From assembly GCA_016712505.1 (NCBI GenBank), contig JADJQY010000001.1:930001-994000 (forward strand): 64,000 nt of DNA, in the 5' to 3' direction. This stretch comes from Candidatus Eiseniibacteriota bacterium. Lineage in GTDB: Bacteria; Eisenbacteria; RBG-16-71-46; CAIMUX01. The position numbers and the translations under genes are program-made. The notes beneath the pieces are model-generated. The model had not been told where the DNA came from. It worked only from the letters and a program-made list of their open reading frames with translations, and did not search any database. This document shows, in pieces, positions 16,260-26,002 of this stretch (position 1 is its first letter; every line of letters starts with the position of its first letter).

Positions 16260-16811
16260 ATGCGGCTCGGGGCGCTAACAGGGGTGATCGCGTTCGTCGC
16301 GGTCGGGTGCTTCGACGAGCCTCCGCTGGAGGACCGTTGGACTCGCCTCGACTTGCGGGATGTTTCCTGGGTGAGCGACGACGAGGGCGTGCGCGCCCTG
16401 CGGGTCCGGGGTGAGGTGACCTATCGGGCGATCCTCACCGGATCGGTCGGGGTCGAAGTACGACGCAGCGAGGTCTTCGGCCCCGACGCGCTTCACCTGG
16501 ATGCGGACGATGATCGCCTGACGATGGCGCGCGATGTGGCGCGTCTCTTCGAGGAGTCGATGCCGGTCTCGGGTGAGGCCCGCCTCGTCACCGGGTGGGA
16601 CCACCTGGTGCAAGGGTTCGAGTTCACCCTCTATCCAGCGGTGAGCGGCGCCGACTCGACCGGACTCTTCGTCGTCTTCTACCTGGGGGACGGGGAGCGG
16701 ATGGAAACCGAGGAGGCGGACACGTTGATCGTGACTCCGTGGGACGCGGAGGAGCGACAGGTCCTGCCTTGCGCTGTACCGCTTGCGGTCGCGGAGGGGG
16801 AGGTGCCATGA
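16260..16811 (+). CDS. Lipoprotein of unknown function
   Basis: 183 residues with a short signal and lipobox FVAVGC. The mature part is acidic with beta-rich patterning and no recognised domain. It starts 3 bases after the NHL gene stop, and its own stop overlaps the next start (ATGA), so it is embedded in the operon. It may anchor one of the barrel proteins encoded downstream. Confidence 0.6.
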   Translation: MRLGALTGVIAFVAVGCFDEPPLEDRWTRLDLRDVSWVSDDEGVRALRVRGEVTYRAILTGSVGVEVRRSEVFGPDALHLDADDDRLTMARDVARLFEESMPVSGEARLVTGWDHLVQGFEFTLYPAVSGADSTGLFVVFYLGDGERMETEEADTLIVTPWDAEERQVLPCAVPLAVAEGEVP

Positions 16812-17437
16812 CCCGACGGGATATCCAAGTCTCGCTCCGGAGCGCGCTGCTTTGCCTCGTTCTCTCCGCCGCCACGATCGAAGGCGCGCGGGCCGCGGGG
16901 CTGGCCGTTCGTGCGGAGGTGGTGGGAGGCACGACCCTCCTCGATCGCTCGTTCCGAGACTATCAATGGGACACTACGGTACGCCCCGGGATCGGGGCCA
17001 TCGGTCTGATCGAACTCGGCGGCCTGGGGGCGGGAGCGCGGATCGACCTGGTCGAGACCACGCAGTCGCTCCAGCCGATCGCGCCGCGCGTACGCCTCTC
17101 GCGTCGCGAGATGGTCCTCCGGGCCACTCTGATCGGAGCGAAGGATCTTCGCCTCTTTGCCACCGGCAGCTACGGATGGACCCGGCTGGAGTACGCGCCC
17201 GCGCGGATCGACGTGGGTGGGGAGACAGTTGAACTCGCCCCGCTGCGTGCACGGTCGGGGTCGGCCGGCGCGGGGATTGAGCAGAGTGTCGGCGCCGTCG
17301 TCTTCGGGCTTCGTGCCGAGGCGCAGTTCGTGCGCCTGGCCACTGCGCACCGCCGCGGGGACGAGGAAGTGCGATCGGAGATCTGGTTCACGAATCGTCA
17401 GGTATCGCTCTCGCTCGGATGGAGGTTGGGGCTTTGA
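16808..17437 (+). CDS. Small outer-membrane barrel-like protein
   Basis: 209 residues from ATG 16808; the frame is open upstream but the coupled ATG gives a proper signal peptide (to about ARAAG). Alternating strands follow (RAEVVGGTTLLDRSF, ATLIGAKDLRLFATGSYG) and a last strand QVSLSLGWRLGL, typical of a small OM barrel. Comparable small barrels accompany Glt/Nfs-type machines, but the assignment rests on pattern and context only. Confidence 0.6.
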   Translation: MTRRDIQVSLRSALLCLVLSAATIEGARAAGLAVRAEVVGGTTLLDRSFRDYQWDTTVRPGIGAIGLIELGGLGAGARIDLVETTQSLQPIAPRVRLSRREMVLRATLIGAKDLRLFATGSYGWTRLEYAPARIDVGGETVELAPLRARSGSAGAGIEQSVGAVVFGLRAEAQFVRLATAHRRGDEEVRSEIWFTNRQVSLSLGWRLGL

Positions 17438-18360
17438 GAATCGCAATCCGGTTTCGAGTGCGCGCCGGGGCGGGCGCGCTGCTCCTGGCGTGCGTCCTGC
17501 ACACGACGACGCACGCGGAGGACGCGCCGGCCACGGGCGCACCGTCTGCGGGCGCACCGTCTGCAGAGGTGCCGTCCAGTGTCGCCCCCAGCGTCGCACC
17601 GCCGCGCGATTGGCCGGAGATCGATCCGCTGACCCTCGGCGAGACCCGGCAACGAGTGAGGATCGTCGGCGCGAATCAGAACGTGCTTCGGAGCGGGCCG
17701 GGGGAGTCGTTCTCGCTGGTGATGATCGCCCCCCAGGGGGCTGATTTCGAAGTCATCGCCAAGAACGGCGACTGGTACAACGTGAGGATCTCCACCATCC
17801 AGACCGGGTGGATCCACGCCGCGCTCTGTCGCAGCTACGAGGATCTGTCGGGGCTGGAACTCCAGCCGAACCCGCGGCTCTACTCCCGGACCGGCTGTTT
17901 CATGCTGACCGGCTACACCGGTGGGTACGCCTTCGATCGGAAGTCGAACTCCCTCGCGCTCGGCGGCAGGGTTGGCTACTACCTCTTCGATTTCCTCGAG
18001 TTCGAAGGGGGTGTCGCCTGGACCCGGGTCCATCGCCCGCGCGAAGTGGTCGAGTCGCTCTTCGATCTCGAACTCGAGGCGGAGCGATTCTCGATGCTCT
18101 TTTATCAGATGAACGTGAGAGCCGAGCTCCTGCCTGGACGGCGGATGGTGCCGTACCTGACCGGGGGCGTCGGCTCCAGTCTCCTGCAGGGTAAGAGCGA
18201 GTCCGGGCCGAACTTCGGTGCCGGCACGCTGCTCTTCTGGAACAAGCGCACGGCCATGCGTTGGGAGTGCCGCGACTATCGCTTTCATCTCGGCGTTGGG
18301 CGATCACGCCGTTTGCACAACAACCTGGAATTCAGCCTGGGTACTTCAGTTCTGCTCTAG
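17434..18360 (+). CDS. SH3b domain plus outer-membrane barrel protein
   Basis: 308 residues from TTG 17434, chosen because GGAGG (17421-17425) is 8 bases upstream; ATG 17419 lacks a ribosome site. After the signal peptide comes an Ala/Pro/Ser linker with imperfect GAPSA repeats, a bacterial SH3 domain (about 75-130, GANQNVLRSGPGESFSLV, GDWYNVR, GWIHAALC), and a barrel-like domain (FMLTGYTGGYAFDRKSNSLA to EFSLGTSVLL). The SH3 part may contact peptidoglycan or a periplasmic partner. Confidence 0.72.
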   Translation: MRIAIRFRVRAGAGALLLACVLHTTTHAEDAPATGAPSAGAPSAEVPSSVAPSVAPPRDWPEIDPLTLGETRQRVRIVGANQNVLRSGPGESFSLVMIAPQGADFEVIAKNGDWYNVRISTIQTGWIHAALCRSYEDLSGLELQPNPRLYSRTGCFMLTGYTGGYAFDRKSNSLALGGRVGYYLFDFLEFEGGVAWTRVHRPREVVESLFDLELEAERFSMLFYQMNVRAELLPGRRMVPYLTGGVGSSLLQGKSESGPNFGAGTLLFWNKRTAMRWECRDYRFHLGVGRSRRLHNNLEFSLGTSVLL

Positions 18361-18377
18361 CACGCACGAGGGCTTCG

Positions 18378-18926
18378 ATGCACAGCATGATACCTTTGCT
18401 TCTGGCCGCGGTCCTGCTGATCGCGCCGCCGGCGCAGGCCGCCGCCGATGCGGTCTCCGCCGCTGCCGGGTTGCCCCTGGCCCGGGCTGCGTCCATGGCG
18501 TGGGCACCCGATGCCACGCTCATCTATGTCGAGAACGACGAAGCGCTGGAGCCGGACGGCACCTCTTCCCGGTGGGGCTATCTGTTCGCCTCGAAGTCCC
18601 TCGACGCGCTTCGCGTCTACTCGATCGAGAGGGGAGAGATCGAGATCGCCGAGGATCTCTCGTTGCGCTTCCCCGCCCCTCCACTGCCCGAAGATTGGAT
18701 CGACAGCCAGGCCGCGGTGCGTGCGGCGGAGGTCCATTCCGGGGCGGCCTTTCGGCAGGAGAGCGGCGCACGTCTTCGGACCGCCTGCCTGCTGCGTGGA
18801 GCGCTCCGGGCGGATCAACCGGATCCCGCACATTGGCTCGTGGTCTACGAGGCATCGGGAGCACCGGGTCTCTTCTTGCTGGTCGATGCCAGGCGGGGGG
18901 AGGTGACGCGCACATGGCGCGGCTGA
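18378..18926 (+). CDS. Periplasmic PepSY-like protein
   Basis: 182 residues from ATG 18378, with a classic signal peptide (cleavage near AQAAA). The C-terminal half has the look of a PepSY-type domain: WIDSQAAVRAAEVHSGAAF, then HWLVVYEASGAPGLFLLVDARRGEV, a beta-hairpin ending in the VDA-x-x-GEV turn. PepSY domains often inhibit or bind partner proteins in the periplasm. The 3' end overlaps the next gene. Confidence 0.55.
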   Translation: MHSMIPLLLAAVLLIAPPAQAAADAVSAAAGLPLARAASMAWAPDATLIYVENDEALEPDGTSSRWGYLFASKSLDALRVYSIERGEIEIAEDLSLRFPAPPLPEDWIDSQAAVRAAEVHSGAAFRQESGARLRTACLLRGALRADQPDPAHWLVVYEASGAPGLFLLVDARRGEVTRTWRG

Positions 18927-19699
18927 TGCGTGTGGCGGTCGGCATCCTCGTCTCCGGGCTGGGACTAGCGCTGTTCTCACCGGCCTGGGCTGGCGAGGCG
19001 CCGGGTCGAGGCCAGGTCGAGGTTTCGCGGACCAAGCCGGCGAAGGAGATGAGGCGCACGCTACGATTCCTCCAGGAGAACGTCGATTTTCTCCGCTCGC
19101 AACTCGATCAACTGGCCACTCGCGAGCGGGAGTCGAGCCGTTCTGCCGTCCCGATCGACCCCGCCACCCTCGAGTTGGGAAGCTTGCTCCGCGAGGCCGA
19201 GGCGGCGCAACGGGCGTCGGCGGCGCCGCTCGACGACGCCGATCGTGCGCGCTGGATCGAAAGCCTGGAGTCGCTCCTCGCCGTCGAGTCCGCGCTGGTC
19301 GATCTCGATCAGCGGCTCGACCAGCAAGGCGAGCGACTCTCGGCCCTCACCGATCTCTATCTGGTCCAGCCGCCCACCGCGCTCATCGTCGCGCAGCAGG
19401 GAGGCTCCACGGTTGCCAGACTGAGACTGATCGACGACGCGAGCGTGACCCGACGGGTCGACTCCGCCCCCGATGCCACGCTCAAGGAGTCGCTCGAGCG
19501 CGGCGGGCTGGCACTCCTGGCCCACGAGCGGGTAGAGCCGCGGCGCCAAACCTGGGAGTGCGTGGTGGGCAACGAGGCGCCGGTGTTCCTCACGTTCGAG
19601 CCCACGCCGGGGAGCACCTCGGTGCTGGTCCTCGACCTGGATGGCGATGCCGCGGGATTGCCGCTGCGCGCGCGTCTGATCGACCTGGAGTTGCCGTGA
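18914..19699 (+). CDS. Secreted coiled-coil protein
   Basis: 261 residues. ATG 18914 is favoured by GGAGG at 18899-18903; ATG 18926 would overlap the upstream stop but lacks a site. A signal peptide ends near PAWAG. Residues about 40-70 and 85-150 are charged heptad-like helices (LRFLQENVDFLRSQLDQL, LESLLAVESALVDLDQRL), then a beta-rich C-terminal domain follows. Family unknown. It probably serves as a periplasmic connector between inner- and outer-membrane parts. Confidence 0.6.
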   Translation: MARLMRVAVGILVSGLGLALFSPAWAGEAPGRGQVEVSRTKPAKEMRRTLRFLQENVDFLRSQLDQLATRERESSRSAVPIDPATLELGSLLREAEAAQRASAAPLDDADRARWIESLESLLAVESALVDLDQRLDQQGERLSALTDLYLVQPPTALIVAQQGGSTVARLRLIDDASVTRRVDSAPDATLKESLERGGLALLAHERVEPRRQTWECVVGNEAPVFLTFEPTPGSTSVLVLDLDGDAAGLPLRARLIDLELP

Positions 19700-22600
19700 G
19701 CGCAGGTCGTGCAGCCCGCGCGACCAGGAGACAGTTCGCGACCGGGCACCTGCTGGGATGTGCCCTTGGCGCCTGGCTGTGCGCTCTCGGCCCGGCGATC
19801 ACCTCCGCCCGGGCAGAGACGCTGACGCTGCCGGGCCCGGGTGCTGGTCTCGACACGCTGCGGCTCAGCACCACCCCCGGTGATCCTCACCTGTTCTGGC
19901 AGCAACGAGGGGTCGCGCTGTGGGATCAGGATCGGTCCCGGGCGATCACTGCGCTCGAGCGGTCGTTGGAGGCCGCGATCGGCGCGCGGAAACCGGTTCG
20001 GGAGGTGGAGCGGCTTTGCGTCCTGCTTGCTTCCGCCTATCGGGAGGGAGGAGAGGAGCGGCAGCTCCGGCAACTCAAGGCGCGGCTGGAGCGCTTGTCC
20101 GGCGCCGGCCCACTCGATCCCTCACTATGGGTCTGGCCCGGTCGCGCGATTCCCGCTACGCGCTCTACCGAGGACCTGCGCGATTCCCTGATCACTCGGG
20201 TTCGAGCAGTGGAAGCTGGAGATACGGTCGGCGCACGCTCGTTCCTGGATCGCGCCACACAGCACTCGCTTTCGTTCGAACTGGCGGCGATGGTCGGCAC
20301 GACTCGGGGAGGGCTGGCCCTCGAGGCGGGAGACGGGCGCGCTGCCTGGGCCGAGTACGCGAGAATCGACTCGCTCGCGCGGAGTGCGCTTCGGGACCTG
20401 GCGGAGTGGACGCCTGAGCACCTCCTGGTCTGGTGGAACGAGCGCCCGGCGGAGTTCGCCACCTGGCGGTCGAGTCCGCGCGAAGCAGCGGTCGGCCGGG
20501 CGCTCCGCGATGCGGCTCTCGATCTGCACCGTCCCTGGTCGGAGCGACCTCGGGACCTCTCGTTCCGGGAGGAGACGGAACCGGGCAAGCCCCCGCGCGA
20601 GTCGATGCGGCGCGAGGTGCCAGAGCCGACGCGAGAGGAGTGGCACCGGCTCTGGACATTGGTCGACAGCGCGGCTGCTCTGAGTGGCGTACGGAGACGT
20701 CTGGCGGAGGAGCGCGACGAACTGCTCGCGGCCCGGGAACGCGATCGCATCTTCTATCTCCGAGCTCGGGATGAACTCGAGAGCGAAGCGCGGCGTCTCG
20801 GTCGTCAGGAGGCGGCGGTCGATTCGCTCGAACGGCAGGCGCGAGCGGCCTTCGCGTCTCTCGATCGGTCTCGATCTGCCACCCTCGGGCGCTGGGAGGC
20901 GAAGCTCAACGAGATCCGGCGGCGGGCCCTGCTCCACCGGTCGGTGCTGAGCGGAGTGAAGCTGCGCCTCATCGAGGAGCCGGAGCGCGCCGGTGTCGCG
21001 GCCGGCCCCGGTTTCGCTTCGGCTCGCGAGTCACTGGGGGTCTCGTACCGTGAGGCGGAGCTCGGTGCGGCGCGCGATATCGAGTCGCTGGTCCAGGGGG
21101 CGGAGGGACGCCTGCGGGACGACCTCACGGAGCTGGCCCGTCGTGGTTGGCGACCGGGACTGCTCGAGACAGTCGCGCGCCTCAGCGCGGAAATCGGCCG
21201 CCAGCAGCATGACGTGGCGAACGACCTCGATGCCCTCGATCTTCGGCTGGCGCGAGATCCGAATCGACCCGCCCTGCTGGCGCTCGACGCCCGCCTGAGT
21301 TCCCTCGATCGCGACATCGAGAGTCTGCAGGTGGCCTATGGGCGGGAGAGGCGCGCGACCGCCGAGGCCGCGCTGGCTCGTGCCCGCGCCCGCGTCACCG
21401 AGTGGCGCCCCCGCCTGGAGTACGGATTCGCCGCCGCGCTGCACGAGCAACTTCGCTCCGGGCAAGTCTCCGATGAGGAGAGCCCCGAACTGGCGGCGCG
21501 AGCCGCCGCCCTCTTACGCGGCTTCCTGACCGACCATCCGGACAGCCCGGCACGGGCTGACGTGCGATTCCGGCTGGCCGATGTCGAATTGCTGGCCGCC
21601 CGCGCCCTTCCCGCCGCCTACGATCCGACGGTGCCGCTCGAACTGCTCCGGCGCATCTGGGACCAGGACCCCGATTTCCCGCACCGTGATGTCGTCCTCT
21701 TCGAGATCGGTGTGCTCGAGACCGAGCTTGGCCTCGTGGGGAGCGGTGCGACGCTCGAGCGGTTTCTCTCCCTCTATCCGCATTCGGAGTACGCGCAGGA
21801 GGCGGAGGTTCGGCTTGGGGACCTGGCCTTCGACCAGCGGGACTTCGGGCGGGCGGTTCCGCACTACGCCCGGGCAACTCGAGGCGGGTCCACGGCTTTG
21901 TCCGGTATCGCCTGGTACAAGCTCGGTTGGTCCCATTTCAATCAGGACGAGTTTGCCTCGGCGGCGGCGGATTTCTCCCGCTTGATCGACCTCTACCAGG
22001 CCGGCGCGCTGGTCGGTGCGCGATTCGACCTCGAGTCGGAGAGCCAGGAGTACCTGGTGCACGCCCTCGCGCGGGCGGGCGGCGCAGAAGCATATCGCGC
22101 GCACTTCTCCGCGATCGGCTTCCGGGACTACGAGGAAAAGGCGCTGCGCGGCATGAACGCCCTCCTGCGCGAGCATAGCCTCTGGAACGCCGCGATCGAT
22201 GGGGCACGGCTGTATCTGCAGCGGTTTCCGCTCTCCGCGCGGGCGCTCGAGCAGGCACGCTTTCTGGTCGACAGCTACGAACAGGCGAACCGATCCGCGG
22301 ACGCGCACTCCGCCCGACTTGAACTCGCCGATCGATTCGCCGCTGGATCGGACTGGTCTCGGGCCGCCGGTGACTCACTCGCCGCGGACGGGGATGCATT
22401 CGCGCTTGCGCTCACCCAGGCGGCAGCGGAAGGCGCGCATGCGCGTGCCCGGGAGACGCGAGCGAGGGCCGATTGGGCCGAGGCCTACCGCATCTACCAA
22501 CTTCTCCTCCGCCGCTGGCCGGAGGACGAACGCGTCGCGCGCTGGGAAATGGGAAGTGGCGAAGCCGCGGCTCGGGAGGCGCGTCACGAGCTGGCCGCAA

Positions 22601-24033
22601 CCCACTTCTCCCGCGCGGCGAGCCGCGCCCAGGCGAATTCCGGAGCTTCGAGCCCAGGCGACGCTGCGCTGGCAGTCGAAGCGGCGTTCCAGGAACTCGC
22701 GGCGCTCGACGCAGCTTACGAGGCCGAGACGCCGGAGAGCAGGCTACGGATCGGCGCGCGTTTTCTCGACCGGTCGGCTGCGTTTCGACGGGCGCACGGT
22801 CACGAACCGCGAATCGCCGATCTCACCTGGCGGGAAGGTGGGATCGCGCATCAGATCGGCGATACCGCCCGAGCAGAAGCGACCCTGCTCGAGTTCGCGC
22901 GGCAACATGAGACTGACCCGAGAGCGCCGGAGGCGGTCCTGATCTGTGCCGAGGGGAGTTCGGGGCGCGGGGATCTCCCCAGAGCGGCGTCACTCTGGGG
23001 GCGACTCGCGCGACAGTGGCCCGCCCGACCGGGCGCGGATGCCGCCCTGTACAAGTCAGGAGCGCTCTTCGCGGAGTGCGACTCCACGTCGCCCGCGCTG
23101 GCCGCCTTCGAGCGCCTGCTGCGCGCTCATCCGAAGAGCGACCTGGCGCGTGATGCCGAACTCCAGGTCGGCGGTTTGCGCGAGGCGCTAGGAGACGGAG
23201 TCGGCGCCGCGCGTGCCTACAGCCTCTTTGCTCGGCGCCACCCGAGCGATCCGGAAGCGCGCGCGTCCCTGGCGCACGCGATCGATCTACTGGGCGAAGC
23301 CGATCCCGCCGGCGCCGACTCGGCCCGCGCTGCCTACCTTGCCGCCTACCCGGACGACCTCCCGGCACAGCTCCGCTACCGGGAGAGCGCGGCGCGGGCG
23401 GAGCTTGCACGCCTGGTTCGCGACTCAGCCCTTCGTTCCGCGCTCTCGGGCGGATCCAGGAAGGGAAAGACGCCGCCACCGGCTGCATCGCAGCTCGCGG
23501 CCTATCTCGATCTGGCGCGTCGCCATCCTGACCTCGCGGATCGTTCCCTCCTGGCCGAGGTGGCGTACCACCGGGCTGAGGAGGAACAGACCGAGCTCGA
23601 CCGCGCGGTCCTCTCCTTACCGCTCGAGCCCGCGCTCCGGGTGAAGAAGGAGCGCCTGGAACGCGCCATCGCCGCCTACCGGTCGTGCATCGACCAGTCG
23701 ATCCTCCCTTGGTCGCGTGCGGCCGCGTTCCGGCTCGGCGAGGCGATCGTCTCCTTTGGTGACGCTCTGCGGGAGAGCCCTCGTCCGCCCGGGCTCTCTG
23801 CGGAAGACCTAGCGGGGTACGAGTCGGTTCTCGATGAACAGGCCTGGACGTTTCACGACCGCGGCGAGGCGATCTGGGCGGATCTCCTGCGAACGTCCAC
23901 CGGCGATGACGATCCTGGGGGCTGGGTCGCCCGCACGCGCCAGAGTTTGTGGCCGCGGGTGGCGGCGCGGTTCCTCCACCTGCCGGAGGCCGAACCTCCG
24001 CTCGTTCCGCCTGGAGAAGGGAGATCCGATTGA
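19696..24033 (+). CDS. Giant periplasmic TPR/coiled-coil protein
   Basis: 1,445 residues from GTG 19696, overlapping the upstream stop. A signal peptide ends near TSARA. About residues 340-620 are long charged helices (for example LEREARAAFASLDRSR-type heptads). From about 630 to the end come TPR-like units (LLRGFLTDHPDSPARADVRFRLADVELL, TLERFLSLYPHSEYAQEAEVRLGDLAF, WYKLGWSHFNQDEF). Giant TPR proteins in this position beside AgmX and TolQ-like genes recall GltD/NfsD of Myxococcus, where they span the periplasm; that relationship is inferred from architecture and context. Confidence 0.75.
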   Translation: MSAGRAARATRRQFATGHLLGCALGAWLCALGPAITSARAETLTLPGPGAGLDTLRLSTTPGDPHLFWQQRGVALWDQDRSRAITALERSLEAAIGARKPVREVERLCVLLASAYREGGEERQLRQLKARLERLSGAGPLDPSLWVWPGRAIPATRSTEDLRDSLITRVRAVEAGDTVGARSFLDRATQHSLSFELAAMVGTTRGGLALEAGDGRAAWAEYARIDSLARSALRDLAEWTPEHLLVWWNERPAEFATWRSSPREAAVGRALRDAALDLHRPWSERPRDLSFREETEPGKPPRESMRREVPEPTREEWHRLWTLVDSAAALSGVRRRLAEERDELLAARERDRIFYLRARDELESEARRLGRQEAAVDSLERQARAAFASLDRSRSATLGRWEAKLNEIRRRALLHRSVLSGVKLRLIEEPERAGVAAGPGFASARESLGVSYREAELGAARDIESLVQGAEGRLRDDLTELARRGWRPGLLETVARLSAEIGRQQHDVANDLDALDLRLARDPNRPALLALDARLSSLDRDIESLQVAYGRERRATAEAALARARARVTEWRPRLEYGFAAALHEQLRSGQVSDEESPELAARAAALLRGFLTDHPDSPARADVRFRLADVELLAARALPAAYDPTVPLELLRRIWDQDPDFPHRDVVLFEIGVLETELGLVGSGATLERFLSLYPHSEYAQEAEVRLGDLAFDQRDFGRAVPHYARATRGGSTALSGIAWYKLGWSHFNQDEFASAAADFSRLIDLYQAGALVGARFDLESESQEYLVHALARAGGAEAYRAHFSAIGFRDYEEKALRGMNALLREHSLWNAAIDGARLYLQRFPLSARALEQARFLVDSYEQANRSADAHSARLELADRFAAGSDWSRAAGDSLAADGDAFALALTQAAAEGAHARARETRARADWAEAYRIYQLLLRRWPEDERVARWEMGSGEAAAREARHELAATHFSRAASRAQANSGASSPGDAALAVEAAFQELAALDAAYEAETPESRLRIGARFLDRSAAFRRAHGHEPRIADLTWREGGIAHQIGDTARAEATLLEFARQHETDPRAPEAVLICAEGSSGRGDLPRAASLWGRLARQWPARPGADAALYKSGALFAECDSTSPALAAFERLLRAHPKSDLARDAELQVGGLREALGDGVGAARAYSLFARRHPSDPEARASLAHAIDLLGEADPAGADSARAAYLAAYPDDLPAQLRYRESAARAELARLVRDSALRSALSGGSRKGKTPPPAASQLAAYLDLARRHPDLADRSLLAEVAYHRAEEEQTELDRAVLSLPLEPALRVKKERLERAIAAYRSCIDQSILPWSRAAAFRLGEAIVSFGDALRESPRPPGLSAEDLAGYESVLDEQAWTFHDRGEAIWADLLRTSTGDDDPGGWVARTRQSLWPRVAARFLHLPEAEPPLVPPGEGRSD

Positions 24034-24905
24034 GCGCCGTCGATCGTCGTCGAACCCTGGGAAGCCTCCTGCTGGCCGGCTTCTGCGCCGTCCTGGTCTC
24101 TTCCTGCGGAGGAGGACGTGAAGGGGTTGCGCTGCTTCCGGCACCGGGCGTAGTCGCGGACTCCTCGTCGATCGGATCGGCGGCCACCCCGGTGCACTCC
24201 TCGAGCCACGCCTCGGAGCAGCTCTGGCAGACGGCAGTGGAGCGACTCGAAGTCGGCGATCCTGAGGCGGCGGATCGCCTCCTCATCGAGGCGTGGACCG
24301 CCGACTCGACCGGTGCCTCGATCCTCTCGCTCCGATCGAGGGTTTGGTTCCGCCTCGGGAGGCACGAGGAGGCGATCGCGGCCCTCGAGCGCCACCGGCT
24401 CGGTTGGGAGGGCGCCGCCTCGTCGAGCGAGTACCCGCTGGAACTGCTCGCCGCCCTGGCGCTTCACCACGCCGCCGCCGGCCAGGTCGAGGTGGCCGAG
24501 GCGTTGCTCGATTCGTACTACGCGCCTGGGCCGCACTGGTCGAAGATCGGCTCGGTGCTGGCCTACGTCGCGCTGCGCAGCGCGCATCCCGAGCGGCGTG
24601 GTCCGAGTGCCGCAGAGCGTGCGCTCCAGGCGGATGGTGACGCGCCCGAGGCGCTCAACAACCAGGGGATCGCCCTCCTGGTCCGCGGCGACCCAGAGAC
24701 TGCCCGGATCCGTCTCGAGCAAGCGCATGCGCTCGATCCAGATCTTCCCGGACCTTTGTACAACCTCGCCATCGTGGAGCAGTTCTACTTCTTCCGAGAG
24801 GAGAAGGCGCGAGCGTGGTTCGACCTGTACCTCGAACGATCAGACCTCGATCCCGATGGACTCAAGTCGATTCTGACCCCAAGCCGGGCGGAGGTGGAGC
24901 GGTGA
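24030..24905 (+). CDS. TPR lipoprotein
   Basis: 291 residues from TTG 24030, overlapping the TGA of the giant TPR gene; a GGAGAAGGGAG ribosome site is at good spacing. The lipobox is LVSSC. At least four TPR-like helix pairs follow (ADRLLIEAWTADSTGASILSL, ALNNQGIALLVRGDPETARI, GPLYNLAIVEQFYFFREEKA). It resembles the GltE/NfsE class of TPR lipoproteins in position and composition. Probably anchored to the outer membrane facing the periplasm. Confidence 0.75.
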   Translation: MSAVDRRRTLGSLLLAGFCAVLVSSCGGGREGVALLPAPGVVADSSSIGSAATPVHSSSHASEQLWQTAVERLEVGDPEAADRLLIEAWTADSTGASILSLRSRVWFRLGRHEEAIAALERHRLGWEGAASSSEYPLELLAALALHHAAAGQVEVAEALLDSYYAPGPHWSKIGSVLAYVALRSAHPERRGPSAAERALQADGDAPEALNNQGIALLVRGDPETARIRLEQAHALDPDLPGPLYNLAIVEQFYFFREEKARAWFDLYLERSDLDPDGLKSILTPSRAEVER

Positions 24906-25321
24906 TGCAGACCATGCGGAGAGTACGCGTTGCCCGACGGCCCTCCCGCCGTCGGGTCCTGTGGATCTTGATCTCGCTGGCGGCCTGCGCGCCGACCTGG
25001 GCGGGATCGGCGCGGTCGGCGGGTGCGCGAGCCTCCGAGACAAGCCGCCCGGACGACGTGCGCAGACTGGAGGAGGTTCCGATCCAGGGCGAGATTGCGA
25101 TGCCGCAGGTCTGGTTCGTGACCGCGCGGGAGCTTCCTCGTCTTCGCGATGGAGTGCCGTTCCTCCTCTCGCCCCTCTCGGCAGAGCTTGCCCGCCGTCG
25201 CCCGTTGGGGCTCGAGTCCTGGAACCGCGCCGACTGGGCGCTGCCGGACGTCTTGCCCGGAGTCGTCGGTCGGACGCCAACCGCTCCCGGTGACCCGCCG
25301 TCACCGGAAGCCAAACCCTAG
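24905..25321 (+). CDS. Small exported protein in the motor cluster
   Basis: 138 residues from ATG 24905 (TGATG overlap with the upstream stop); GTG 24902 is also possible. The N-terminal hydrophobic stretch ends in LISLAAC, which may be a lipobox, or in a conventional cleavage near TWAGS. The mature part contains IQGEIAMPQVWFVTARELPR followed by PFLLSPL. The family is not recognised with certainty. Its position between the TPR lipoprotein and the ExbB-like gene suggests a component of the same complex. Confidence 0.6.
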   Translation: MQTMRRVRVARRPSRRRVLWILISLAACAPTWAGSARSAGARASETSRPDDVRRLEEVPIQGEIAMPQVWFVTARELPRLRDGVPFLLSPLSAELARRRPLGLESWNRADWALPDVLPGVVGRTPTAPGDPPSPEAKP

Positions 25322-25336
25322 ACCCGGGAGAGCAAC

Positions 25337-26002
25337 GTGTCCCAGATGCTCGACCTCATCGCATGGTTCCGCCAGGGAGGCGTGTTCATGCTCCCGCTGG
25401 CGGTACTCGCGGTCGCCGTGCTGGTCATTGCCACGGAGCGCGGGTGGGCGTTACGCCACGAGTCGCGCTGGCAGCAGCGATCGCTGGTGGATGATCTGGT
25501 CCGCCACTGCCGGGCCGGCGACTACGGCGGAGCACAGGCGATCTGCACCGCGGTCGAGGCGCCCCTCGCTCGAGTCGCGCGTCCCGTGCTCGCGGCGGCG
25601 GAACGCGGGGCGACAGGTCCGCAGCTGCAGTCTCAGCTCCAGTCCGTCGCGAGCGAGTGCGCCCATCGGGTCTTCGAGCCGCTGGCCCGACGTCTTCGGC
25701 CGCTGAGCACGCTCGCGCTCGGCGCGGCTCTGATCGGGCTGGCCGGGTCGGCGGTCGAGATCTCCCTGGTGGTGAGCGGTCCCATCCCCGGTGCCAACCC
25801 GGCGCTGGAGGTGGTTCACGCGCTCAACGCTGCCGCCTTCGGCCTGACCGTCGCTCTGGTCTCGCTCCTGGTTCACGATCAACTCGCCCGAAGGCTGGAG
25901 TCGAACTGGGCCGAGGTGGACGAGATGATCGCTCGCCTGATCGCGGTGATCGGCAACGATGCCGAGGCGCAGTCGGCAGGCGGGTCGCGGTGGAGCGCAT
26001 GA
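25337..26002 (+). CDS. ExbB/TolQ/MotA-type inner-membrane motor protein
   Basis: 221 residues from GTG 25337 (GGAGAG upstream; ATG 25346 is an alternative). Topology is that of ExbB/TolQ: TM1 about 15-34, a cytoplasmic loop, TM2 about 123-147 (STLALGAALIGLAGSAVEIS) and TM3 about 160-180 (HALNAAAFGLTVALVSLLVH). The Thr usual in TM2 (G-T) is Ser here, and the Thr usual in TM3 (TAxGL) is Ala. No ExbD/TolR gene lies next to it, so its proton-channel partner is missing or is the AgmX protein downstream. Confidence 0.88.
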   Translation: MSQMLDLIAWFRQGGVFMLPLAVLAVAVLVIATERGWALRHESRWQQRSLVDDLVRHCRAGDYGGAQAICTAVEAPLARVARPVLAAAERGATGPQLQSQLQSVASECAHRVFEPLARRLRPLSTLALGAALIGLAGSAVEISLVVSGPIPGANPALEVVHALNAAAFGLTVALVSLLVHDQLARRLESNWAEVDEMIARLIAVIGNDAEAQSAGGSRWSA

